Source: Pleomorphomonas diazotrophica (GTDB taxonomy: Bacteria; Pseudomonadota; Alphaproteobacteria; Rhizobiales; Pleomorphomonadaceae). From it: a DNA stretch of 64,000 nt. A program made the translations under genes and the position numbers. The stretch covers positions 496,001-560,000 of the forward strand of contig NZ_PJNW01000002.1 in NCBI RefSeq assembly GCF_002844595.1. Reading direction: 5' to 3'. The notes below the pieces were generated by a model, which did no database searches, had not been told where the DNA came from, and worked only from the letters and a program-made list of their open reading frames with translations. Below, in pieces: positions 1 to 7,538 of the stretch. Position 1 is the first letter of the stretch; every line of letters begins with the position of its first letter.

Positions 1-306
1 CAGCGCATCGCCATCGCCCGCGCCATCATTCTGAAGCCGCAGGTGGTGGTGCTGGACGAGCCGACTTCGGCACTCGATCGTTCGGTGCAGAAGCAGATCG
101 TCGAGCTGTTGCGCGACCTGCAGGCCAAGCACGACCTCAGCTATCTGTTCATCAGCCACGACCTCGCGGTGGTCAGGGCGCTGTCGGACTACATCGTCGT
201 GATGAAGGGCGGCAAGATCGTCGAGGAAGGGGCGACCGACCAGATCTTCGACGCGCCGCGCGAGACCTATACCCGCGAGCTGATGGCCGCCGCCTTCGGC
301 AAGTGA
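1..306 (+). CDS. Oligopeptide/dipeptide ABC transporter ATP-binding protein, C-terminal part
   Basis: The window opens inside this gene, so only the last 101 codons are visible. The reading begins just after where the ABC signature would lie (QRIAIARAII), followed by Walker B plus D-loop (VVVLDEPTSALD) and the switch histidine (LFISHDLAVV). The tail with ETYTRELMAAAF resembles the end of the second nucleotide-binding domain in YejF/Opp/Dpp-type ATPases, which power uptake of peptides at the cytoplasmic face of the inner membrane. Substrate cannot be told from this fragment; the permease and binding-protein genes would lie upstream of the window. A strong hairpin terminator follows, so this is probably the last gene of its operon. 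Confidence 0.85.
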   Translation, partial: QRIAIARAIILKPQVVVLDEPTSALDRSVQKQIVELLRDLQAKHDLSYLFISHDLAVVRALSDYIVVMKGGKIVEEGATDQIFDAPRETYTRELMAAAFGK

Positions 307-335
307 GGGGCTGCGCATATCCTCAGAATCAGCAA

Positions 336-360
336 GGCCGGGCTCAGTGCCCGGCCTTTT
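336..360 (+). terminator. Rho-independent terminator after the ABC ATPase gene
   Basis: A perfect 8-bp stem (336-343 with 349-356) closes a 5-nt loop and is followed directly by TTTT. It lies 30 bases after the stop of the ABC ATPase gene. It may also act weakly for the convergent prfC, although the tail on that strand is TTGCTGATT. Confidence 0.85.
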
Positions 361-395
361 CGTTCTGGCGATTGCTTCTTTTGGTCAGCCGTGGC

Positions 396-2009
396 TCACC
401 CTTCGGCCGGTCGCGCCTGCGTTTCCTTGACGTCGGTGAAGCGGATCTTGGGCCACTTCTCCTTGATGTAGTTGAAGGCATAGCCGGAGGTGGCGAGCAG
501 CACGGGGTCGCCGTCGACGTCCTCGGCCATGGCCGAGCGGTTGCCGTTCTGGAAGTCGATGACGTCCTGCCGTTCGCCATCCAGCCAGCGGGCCATGTTG
601 TACTGGCTGACCTCGAAGCCGACCTCCAGGCCATATTCCTGGTCGAGCCGCCCCTGAAGCACGTCGAGCTGCAGCGCGCCGACGAAGCCGACCAGTGCCG
701 GCGAGCCGTCGATCGGCCGGAAGACCTGCACGACGCCCTCCTCGGCGAGCTCCTGCAGGGCCTGTTTCAGCTTCTTGGCCTTCATGGCATCCTCGAGGCG
801 GACGCGGCGCAGGATTTCCGGGGCGAAGCTGGGCACGCCGACGAAGGCGAGGTTCTCGCCCTCGGTCAGCGTGTCGCCGATGCGGAGCGTGCCATGGTTG
901 GGAATGCCGACGACGTCGCCGGCCCAGGCCTCGTCAGCGATCTGCCGCTCCTGGGCGAAGAAGAACTGCGGCGCCGTGAGGCCGATGGTCTTCTGCGTCC
1001 GGACGTGCTTGACCTTCATGCCGCGATTGAGCTTGCCCGAGCAGAGGCGGACGAAGGCGATGCGGTCGCGGTGGTTGGGGTCCATGTTCGCCTGGATCTT
1101 GAAGACGAAGGCGCTCATCTTCGGCTCCTCCGCCTTGACCACGCGGGTGCTCGCCGCCTGATCGCGCGGCGGAGGGGCATAGGCGGCAAGGCCGTCCAGG
1201 ATGTCCTTGATGCCGAAGTTCCTGAGCGCGGAACCCCAGAAGACTGGCGTCAGATGCCCTTCACGGAAGGATTGGAGGTCGAAGGGGTTGGTGCCTTCGG
1301 CAGCGAGATCGATTCCTTCCCTGAGCTCGGTGAGATAACGCTGTTCCAGAAGTGCATCGAGCTTGTCGTCGCCGATCTCGTCGCGGTGATCGTCGCCCTT
1401 CTCGTTCATCAGGCGGGTCTGCCGGCGCTTCAGGTCATAGGTGCCGATGAAGTCCTTGCCCGAGCCGACCGGCCAGGTGATGGGCGCCGTGTCCAAGGCC
1501 AGCGTCTTCTCGATCTCATCCAGCGTCTCGAACGGATCGCGGGCCTCTCGGTCGAGCTTGTTGACGAAGGTGACGATCGGGATGTCGCGCATGCGGCAGA
1601 CCTCGAACAGCTTGCGCGTCCGATCCTCGATGCCCTTGGCGGCGTCGATCACCATGATGGCGCTGTCGACGGCGGTCAGCGTGCGATAGGTGTCCTCGGA
1701 GAAGTCTTCGTGGCCCGGCGTGTCCAAGAGATTGAAGACGTTGCCGCCGTACTCGAAGGTCATGACCGAGGTGACGACCGAGATGCCGCGATCACGCTCG
1801 ATCTTCATCCAGTCGGATCGGGTGCGGCGGTTCTCGCCACGGGCGCGCACCTGACCGGCCAACTGGATGGCGCCGCCGAACAGCAGCAGCTTCTCCGTCA
1901 GCGTCGTCTTGCCGGCGTCCGGGTGCGAGATGATGGCGAAGGTGCGCCGCCGCTCGATCTCGCGGTGAAGCCGCGCTTCGGCGGAGGAGGGGGATTCAAG
2001 GCTGCTCAT
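396..2009 (-). CDS. prfC: Peptide chain release factor 3
   Basis: Translational GTPase that recycles RF1/RF2 from the ribosome after termination. The 537-residue product matches the usual RF3 length (about 530). The GTPase motifs are clear: P-loop region HPDAGKTTLTEKL near the N-terminus, DTPGHEDFSEDTYR (G3) and NKLDREARDP (G4). I start at the ATG at 2009, giving MSSLESPSSAEARL; an upstream in-frame start at 2051 would add 14 residues with no family resemblance. The C-terminal RF3 domain runs to the end. It is convergent with the ABC gene and lies about 70 bases downstream of an unknown gene on the same strand. Confidence 0.96.
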   Translation of the reverse strand: MSSLESPSSAEARLHREIERRRTFAIISHPDAGKTTLTEKLLLFGGAIQLAGQVRARGENRRTRSDWMKIERDRGISVVTSVMTFEYGGNVFNLLDTPGHEDFSEDTYRTLTAVDSAIMVIDAAKGIEDRTRKLFEVCRMRDIPIVTFVNKLDREARDPFETLDEIEKTLALDTAPITWPVGSGKDFIGTYDLKRRQTRLMNEKGDDHRDEIGDDKLDALLEQRYLTELREGIDLAAEGTNPFDLQSFREGHLTPVFWGSALRNFGIKDILDGLAAYAPPPRDQAASTRVVKAEEPKMSAFVFKIQANMDPNHRDRIAFVRLCSGKLNRGMKVKHVRTQKTIGLTAPQFFFAQERQIADEAWAGDVVGIPNHGTLRIGDTLTEGENLAFVGVPSFAPEILRRVRLEDAMKAKKLKQALQELAEEGVVQVFRPIDGSPALVGFVGALQLDVLQGRLDQEYGLEVGFEVSQYNMARWLDGERQDVIDFQNGNRSAMAEDVDGDPVLLATSGYAFNYIKEKWPKIRFTDVKETQARPAEG

Positions 2010-2078
2010 CTCATGGTTCTCGCGGCGGTCCCGGAAAGGCCGCCAAACCATACCGCGCCGGGCCGTTTGTCAACCGCT

Positions 2079-2603
2079 TCAGGCGATTTCTTCGCCGTCT
2101 TCCGCTCTGGGCGGCGTGCCGAGGGCGGTTTTCAGAAAGGCGTGGATGTCCGCCGTGTCGAGCAGGGCCTCGACCTCCTGACGGGCACGGTCGCCGACCT
2201 TGTCGAGCAACAGGCCGCGTGCCGTGTCGACGCGCCAGACGAGATCGCGCAGCGCCATGGTGGCGGTGCGGCTGGCGGCGGTCCAGTCGGTCGCCTCGCC
2301 GACCAGGGCGCGCGCCACGCTGACGATGGCCGAATCGCGGGTGAGTCGGCAGCCCTCGCTTCCCGACGCGTCGACGCCAGCCAGCACGAGCTGCATCAGG
2401 CGCAGCAGAGCACCGCTGTCGTCTGGCGTTCCCGGCTCTTCTGGCGGGAGATCATGGGCAAAACTCGTCCACGGCATCGGTGTGCGGCGTAGTCCGTCAT
2501 CGGGCGACTGGGTCGGCGTCGCTATCGTTGTTCTGGGCAGGCGTGCCTTGTGGCGGCCGGCATCTTGGCGCGATCGCGTAACGGCCATATTGGCACGGAA
2601 CAC
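2079..2603 (-). CDS. Hypothetical protein, 174 residues
   Basis: I do not recognise a family. The frame is open for 174 codons from a GTG at 2603; in-frame ATGs at 2588 and 2477 are alternatives, and none has a convincing ribosome binding site. The first 45 residues are basic and low in hydrophobics, and may not be translated. The rest (from about MPWTSFAHDL) is acidic and looks alpha-helical, with no membrane segment or signal peptide. The gene sits just upstream of prfC on the same strand and could share a transcript. Frames on the opposite strand here are less protein-like. Confidence 0.5.
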   Translation of the reverse strand: MFRANMAVTRSRQDAGRHKARLPRTTIATPTQSPDDGLRRTPMPWTSFAHDLPPEEPGTPDDSGALLRLMQLVLAGVDASGSEGCRLTRDSAIVSVARALVGEATDWTAASRTATMALRDLVWRVDTARGLLLDKVGDRARQEVEALLDTADIHAFLKTALGTPPRAEDGEEIA

Positions 2604-2780
2604 CGGGAGCGTCAGGTCGCGCCGCGACTTTTGGATGCGGTTCTCTTAATATACCCTAAAAATCCCTGTCATTTATCCCATGCGTAATAAAGGCTAGGTT
2701 TTGCAGAGGATCCTCTCAACCGCCTTGATTGCGCCCATTCCGGACGTCGCGAAGCGGTCCGTGGAACGTTTGCCGGCGCC

Positions 2781-2809
2781 TTGACAGGGTGTTTTCGATC
2801 GGGTACCAG
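2781..2809 (+). promoter_or_regulatory. Sigma-70-type promoter for tRNA-Gln
   Basis: A perfect TTGACA -35 hexamer at 2781-2786 is followed after 17 bases by TACCAG at 2804-2809 as a -10. A start around 2816 would give a leader of about 50 bases before the tRNA. Good -35, only fair -10. Confidence 0.6.
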
Positions 2810-2867
2810 AACGCCGCAGCCGACGAAGCGCCGCTTCGCCGCCGCCTCCGAACCGTCGGGGTCCCGC

Positions 2868-2941
2868 TGGGGGATAATTTAACGGTAGAATGACGGACTC
2901 TGACTCCGTTCGTCTTGGTTCGAATCCAGGTCCCCCAGCCA
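2868..2941 (+). tRNA. tRNA-Gln (anticodon CTG)
   Basis: The 74-nt sequence folds as a complete cloverleaf. The acceptor stem pairs TGGGGGA (2868-2874) with TCCCCCA (2931-2937), followed by discriminator G and an encoded CCA. The D-loop has the AACGGTAGAA core, and the T-arm contains GGTTCGAATCC. The anticodon stem ACGGA/TCCGT holds loop CTCTGAC, giving anticodon CTG, which reads CAG glutamine codons. The TGGGGG acceptor is typical of bacterial tRNA-Gln. Confidence 0.96.
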
Positions 2942-2997
2942 ATCTTCCTCCTTGATCGTCGATGTTTGTGGTGCCCTCTGTCGAGGGGTGCCGTCTG

Positions 2998-5487
2998 TCA
3001 CCCATCGGATGGAACGGTATGGTCACCCAGCAGATTTGCGAGATCGAGCGGCTTTTCGAGTAGCTTGAGCCGCGGCCCGTAGCGCGTTCCGAACGGCGAT
3101 GCATCGGGCAAGTGCCCCGAGACCACGAAGACCTTGACCCTCTGGTGATGGTCGAGCGCCCGCTCCGCCACCTGCCAGCCGGCCGTCTCGTTGCCGAGAT
3201 GCAGGTCGGTGATCACGGCGTCAAATCCGTCCTGGTTCGCCAGACAGTCCAACGCACCTTGCGCAGTGGTGCAAAGCTCGACCGTTGCGCCGGCCTCGAT
3301 CAGCAGATCCGAGGATCGCTTGGCATCGACCGGATCGTCCTCCACCAACAGGATACGCTGCCAGGGAAGCGAGGGAGGAGACAGGTCGGCGGCTTGCCCG
3401 ACGAGGGGAAGGGTGAGTCGCACGATCGTACCTCTGCCTTCCTCCGATTCGATCTGCACGTCGCCGTTGGACTGGCGAATGAACCCGTAGACCATCGCGA
3501 GCCCCAGCCCTGTGCCCTTGCCATCGCGCCTCGCGCTGAAGAAGGGCTCCATGGCATGGGCTAGGACTCGTGGCGACATTCCGATTCCGGTGTCCTCCAC
3601 AGTGATGACGGCGTGCTCGCCATCGGGCGAGGCGAGGGTGATGGTGATCCGACCGCTATCCGAAATGGCCTGGGCGGCGTTGAGACAGATGTTGATGATG
3701 GCACTTTCCAACTGTCCGGCGTCCACCCGGACGAAAAGGTCCTGGTCGGCAGGTTGCACGCCGAGCGTTATATTGTCTCGCAGCGTCAAATAGATGAGGT
3801 CCGTCAGCCCCTCCATTAGGTCATTGAGTTCCACAAGCTCGGGTTCGAGATGCTGACGACGAGCAAAGGCGAGCAGCCGTTGGGTGAGCGAGGTGCCGAG
3901 CTCGACGGCGCTGGCAATGGTATGGCGCAGTTCGCGACTCCGCTCCGGCGAGGCGGCTTCCAGCATGTGCATGCTGCTGGAAATGGTGGAGAGGATGTTG
4001 CCGAAGTCGTGGGCGACTTCACCGGAGATCTTGGCGAGACCTTCGATGCGCTGAATCTGCTGCATGCGATCCTGAAGCTGTCGTCGTTCGGTGGCGTCGG
4101 AGAACAGAGCGACAGCGCCGCCGGCGGGCAGCGACCGGTCGCGGCGCTCTATGGTGCGGCCGGCCGGGTCGGTCAGCTCGGCATAACCGGCTGTCGTCGA
4201 GCTGGAGCGCCAGCCGTTGGCTTCAAGCAACTGATCGAGGTTGGCCGGCCTTGCGAGGTTGGAGAGAGGCAAGCCGAGCACTTCGGCCAAGCGATCGTTG
4301 GCGGCCGTTATGCCGCCGCCGGGGGCCAGCACCGCAACGCCGTCCGACATGCCGCTCACCATGGTCCCGAGCAGGGCGGTCTGACGAACCCTTTGGCGAT
4401 GCGCCCGATCGAGGCGTATCGCGTTGGCGCGAAACACGCGAAAGGCCCGCAGGAGCTTGCCGATCTCGTCGCCCTTGCCGGAGCCGCGGGGCAGCGAACT
4501 CGAACGATCGCCGGCGGCGAGACGCATCATGCCGTCGGCAATGGCCGACAGATGGGCCGTGACATAGCTGGCGACGAACTTCGCCGTGAACAGTGCGATG
4601 GCCGTGCTGACAGCCATGACTACGAGGATCGTGCTTTTGGCGACCGAGATCAGCGTCGTGGTGCTGGTGAGCTCGCTGGCGATCTCCTTTTTCGCCGTGG
4701 CGGTCACAGCGGCAGCGTAGGAACTGACCATCTCGGCACCGATGCGGATGCGAACCAGGGCGTTGGCCGCCGCGATGCGATGGGCAAGTTCGCGCCGGCG
4801 CAGCTCGAACAGGCCGTCGTCGCCTTCGGCAAATGCGGCGAGCCGGTCGCGTGCCTCCCGGCCGATCGTGGTGCCGGCCGCCGGCGGTCTCCGGGTAAGG
4901 CCATGGAACTCCCGCTGGAACTCACCGAGGCCGATCAGGTTCTCGGCCCGCCCCGCGCCGAGAAGGGCAGAGGCGATGCGCTGCAGCGTCAGCCACTCGC
5001 CCCGCTCGTTGATGGACTGGTCGGTTCCCGCCGACAGGAGCGCGAGGTTGCGCTCCTCACGAGCCACTTCCGCGTTGAGGCGCAAGATGCGATCGAGCAG
5101 GGCGGAGCGGGACTGGGTCGCTGCGAGGAGATCGAACACCGCGAGACGCATCCTCATGAGATCGGCCGCGATCCCGGGCTGAAGATCTGGACGGTTCTCG
5201 ATATTGGCGATCAGGCCGAGGATATGTTCGCCCTCCTGGTGAACCCGGAATGGACTGTCGAGGGCCAGAAGAAACGGCATGCGTGTCGCCAGATCGGCGG
5301 CGTCGCTCGACAGGCGGAGTGCGTCGTCTACCTCGGCGAGGGTGCCGGTGTTCAGGCTTATGAGGCGGCTTTGTCCGCTTTCGAGCGTTATCCAGGCAAC
5401 AGCACCGGCAAAACAGGTCAACAGGGCGAGGATTGCCAGGGCGGCTTGCAGACGGGTGCGAACCGACAGGTTGGGCGATGCTTTCAC
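2998..5487 (-). CDS. TorS-like hybrid sensor histidine kinase
   Basis: An 829-residue membrane kinase. A transmembrane helix near residues 13-33 and another around 290-310 flank a largely helical periplasmic region of about 250 residues. They are followed by HAMP, a PAS-like segment (about 385-470), a HisKA dimerisation helix with the phospho-acceptor His in GEVAHDFGNIL, an HATPase_c domain (GTGLGLAMVYGF), and a C-terminal receiver domain with the Asp in AVITDLHLG and Lys in LLEKPLDL. The gene overlaps the response-regulator gene upstream by 4 bases (ATGA), so the two are co-translated. The divergent AfuABC importer next door suggests control of that importer, as in PgtABC-type systems; this is inference. 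Confidence 0.9.
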   Translation of the reverse strand: MKASPNLSVRTRLQAALAILALLTCFAGAVAWITLESGQSRLISLNTGTLAEVDDALRLSSDAADLATRMPFLLALDSPFRVHQEGEHILGLIANIENRPDLQPGIAADLMRMRLAVFDLLAATQSRSALLDRILRLNAEVAREERNLALLSAGTDQSINERGEWLTLQRIASALLGAGRAENLIGLGEFQREFHGLTRRPPAAGTTIGREARDRLAAFAEGDDGLFELRRRELAHRIAAANALVRIRIGAEMVSSYAAAVTATAKKEIASELTSTTTLISVAKSTILVVMAVSTAIALFTAKFVASYVTAHLSAIADGMMRLAAGDRSSSLPRGSGKGDEIGKLLRAFRVFRANAIRLDRAHRQRVRQTALLGTMVSGMSDGVAVLAPGGGITAANDRLAEVLGLPLSNLARPANLDQLLEANGWRSSSTTAGYAELTDPAGRTIERRDRSLPAGGAVALFSDATERRQLQDRMQQIQRIEGLAKISGEVAHDFGNILSTISSSMHMLEAASPERSRELRHTIASAVELGTSLTQRLLAFARRQHLEPELVELNDLMEGLTDLIYLTLRDNITLGVQPADQDLFVRVDAGQLESAIINICLNAAQAISDSGRITITLASPDGEHAVITVEDTGIGMSPRVLAHAMEPFFSARRDGKGTGLGLAMVYGFIRQSNGDVQIESEEGRGTIVRLTLPLVGQAADLSPPSLPWQRILLVEDDPVDAKRSSDLLIEAGATVELCTTAQGALDCLANQDGFDAVITDLHLGNETAGWQVAERALDHHQRVKVFVVSGHLPDASPFGTRYGPRLKLLEKPLDLANLLGDHTVPSDG

Positions 5488-6230
5488 GGCTCGCTCCGTG
5501 ACGTGGTGACGAAGATGTAGCCCTGGCCTCGGCGGGTCTGCAAATAGACCGGCTTGGACGGAACGGCCTCGATCTTGCGGCGGAGGCGCAGTATCAGGAC
5601 GTCGATGGTCCGGTCGACATAGGTCGAGAGGTCACTGCCGAGTTCCTTGAGGAGCTCGACGCGCGGAATGATGCGGTCGCGGTTCCGGACCAGGTATTCC
5701 AGCAGTCGGTACTCGCCGTTGGTGAGTGGTATTTCACCACCGTCGGAGGCGAGAAGCTCGCGCCGCGTCAGGTCGAGTGTCATGGAGCCAAAGCTCTGCA
5801 ACTGATGACCGGATCGGTCCGGCGCCGGCGTTTTCCACCCCGCGCGGCGCAGCACGGCTCTGAGACGGGCGAGCAGTTCGCGCGGGTTGAAGGGCTTCAT
5901 CAGGTAGTCGTCGGCGCCGGTCTCCAACCCTTCGATGCGATCCGTTTCGGTTCCCCAGCCGGTCAGCATGACGATGGGAACTCCCAGCCGGTCGCGGATG
6001 TCCATGGCCAGATCGAGCCCGGACTCGCCAGCCAGGTTGAGGTCGATCAGCGCGAGATCGAGCTTTGGGGGCGGATCGAGTTGGCGGTAGGCATCCGCGT
6101 TGGGGAGCGCAAGCGGCGTAAAGCCATTCTCGCTGAGCAGCGCCGTCATCGCGCTGCGCAGGTCGTCGTCGTCGTCAATGATGGCGATGATCGCTCCACC
6201 GGAAGCCTGGCGTTCATTGTCCTGAGTCAT
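5484..6230 (-). CDS. OmpR/PhoB-family response regulator
   Basis: 248 residues. The N-terminal receiver domain has the acidic cluster IIDDDDDLR, phospho-acceptor Asp in LALIDLNLAG, Thr in VMLTGWG and Lys in YLMKPFNP. The C-terminal winged-helix DNA-binding domain ends in the usual GYIFV hairpin. It is the first gene of a two-gene unit and overlaps the hybrid kinase by 4 bases. The divergent promoter region in front of it (6231-6442) contains two 10-bp direct repeats 22 bases apart, which suit tandem binding by an OmpR-type dimer. Confidence 0.95.
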   Translation of the reverse strand: MTQDNERQASGGAIIAIIDDDDDLRSAMTALLSENGFTPLALPNADAYRQLDPPPKLDLALIDLNLAGESGLDLAMDIRDRLGVPIVMLTGWGTETDRIEGLETGADDYLMKPFNPRELLARLRAVLRRAGWKTPAPDRSGHQLQSFGSMTLDLTRRELLASDGGEIPLTNGEYRLLEYLVRNRDRIIPRVELLKELGSDLSTYVDRTIDVLILRLRRKIEAVPSKPVYLQTRRGQGYIFVTTSRSEP

Positions 6231-6285
6231 GCCCCATCAATCGCCGATGCGGGGCGTCTCGGAAATTCGCCGTCAGTCGCGTTGA

Positions 6286-6317
6286 CCGGCTTTGAGGAGC
6301 GATTTCGCCGGCTTTGA
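6286..6317. promoter_or_regulatory. 10-bp direct repeats, candidate response-regulator site
   Basis: CCGGCTTTGA occurs twice, at 6286-6295 and 6308-6317, with a 22-base period (two helical turns). The pair lies between the response-regulator gene and the afuA-like gene. OmpR-family regulators typically bind direct repeats on one DNA face, so this is a reasonable operator candidate. Not tested. Confidence 0.45.
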
Positions 6318-6442
6318 AACATTGTTCATACAAAACCAGGCGATCGCGGCTGTTTTCCGACCTTTTGGATCTGGTTTCAGTGTCGGGTGGCATGTCACGT
6401 TTCAGCGACCCCGGACGAGGACCGGGCGAACGGGAGGACAAC

Positions 6443-7474
6443 ATGATCCGTCTTTGCACTGTCAGCGCCATCGCGCTGGCGGCCGGTATTTCTGTATCCG
6501 CAGCCGGCGCCGCCACACTCAACGTCGTCTGTTCCAACGAGCAGGCCTGGTGCGATCTGATGGCTCAGAACTTCAAGATCGACACCGGCATCGATGTCGC
6601 CATGGTGCGCAAGAGCACTGGCGAAGTGCTGGCGCAGATCCGCGCGGAAGCCGGTAATCCGAAGATCGACGTGTGGTGGGGCGGTACCGGCGATCCGCAC
6701 ATGATCGCCGCTGCCGAAGACCTGACCGAGGCTTCCGGCGTCGATACCTCGCAGTTGCTGGGCTGGGCGCGCAACATGACTGACATGACCGACGGCAAGG
6801 CCATCGGCGTCCACGTCGGCCTGCTCGGCATGATCTACAATACCGAGGTGGTGGCGGCGAAGAAGCTCGATGCGCCGGCTTGCTGGCGCGATCTTGCCAA
6901 GCCCCAGTACAAGGGCGAGATCCAGGTGGCCAACCCGAAATCGTCGGGCACCGCCTATACCGAACTTGCCACGCTGGTGCAGCTGTTCGGCGAGGACGAG
7001 GGCTTCAAGCTCTTGGCCGAGATCGGCGCCAACGTGAACCAGTACACGAAATCCGGCTCTGCGCCCGGCAAGGCGGTGGCGCGCGGGGAGACCACCATCG
7101 GCATCGGCTTCATGCATGACATGGTCAACCTGAAGAAGCAGGGCTTCCCGGTTCAGATCGTCGCGCCTTGCGAGGGCACGGGCTATGAGACCGGCGCGGT
7201 CAGCATGGTCAAGGGGACGCCGCACAAGGAAGAGGCCAAGAAGTGGATTGAATACGTCATCTCGGCCGACGCCCAGTCGGCGGGCCTTGAGGTCGGCGTC
7301 TACAACATCCCCTCAAATCCCGGCGCCAAGACCGATCCCGATGCGCCCGACATGGCTTCGGTCAAGCTGATCGACTACGACTACAAGACCTATGGTTCGT
7401 CCGACACGCGCACCCGGCTGCTCGAACGCTGGGACGCCGAGGTGAAGAACGCCGGCGGTCAGATCCAGGAATAA
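6443..7474 (+). CDS. afuA: AfuA-type periplasmic substrate-binding protein
   Basis: A 343-residue ABC binding protein of the ferric-iron/AfuA/PgtC superfamily. The ATG at 6443 has GGGAGGA 4 bases upstream; earlier in-frame starts have none. A signal peptide (MIRLCTVSAIALAAGIS to about AGAA) precedes the mature start TLNVVCSN. The motif DVWWGGTGDPHM matches the AfuA group, which in Actinobacillus pleuropneumoniae binds hexose phosphates, although relatives bind ferric iron. The role is delivery of the ligand to the permease encoded next. The adjacent two-component system also allows a sensory role like that of PgtC. Substrate is uncertain. Confidence 0.85.
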   Translation: MIRLCTVSAIALAAGISVSAAGAATLNVVCSNEQAWCDLMAQNFKIDTGIDVAMVRKSTGEVLAQIRAEAGNPKIDVWWGGTGDPHMIAAAEDLTEASGVDTSQLLGWARNMTDMTDGKAIGVHVGLLGMIYNTEVVAAKKLDAPACWRDLAKPQYKGEIQVANPKSSGTAYTELATLVQLFGEDEGFKLLAEIGANVNQYTKSGSAPGKAVARGETTIGIGFMHDMVNLKKQGFPVQIVAPCEGTGYETGAVSMVKGTPHKEEAKKWIEYVISADAQSAGLEVGVYNIPSNPGAKTDPDAPDMASVKLIDYDYKTYGSSDTRTRLLERWDAEVKNAGGQIQE

Positions 7475-7484
7475 CCCGTCGTAC

Positions 7485-7516
7485 TTCGGCCCGTTTCCAA
7501 TGCGAGCCGGGCCGAA
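7485..7516 (+). promoter_or_regulatory. Hairpin between afuA and afuB
   Basis: A perfect 9-bp stem, TTCGGCCCG (7485-7493) with CGGGCCGAA (7508-7516), has a 14-nt loop. It lies 10 bases after the afuA stop and ends about 20 bases before the permease start. It is followed by AATCCCC rather than a T-run. Such hairpins commonly stabilise the binding-protein message or dampen read-through into permease genes. Confidence 0.6.
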
Positions 7517-7538
7517 AATCCCCTTCAGGATGAATGGC

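Noticed and set aside
303-2492. A 729-codon plus-strand frame opposite prfC
   Set aside because: Shadow of prfC and the hypothetical gene; low-complexity acidic composition and no motif.
2694-3104. Minus-strand frame of 136 codons
   Set aside because: It covers the tRNA-Gln gene in antisense and the start of the kinase gene; no ribosome binding site or family.
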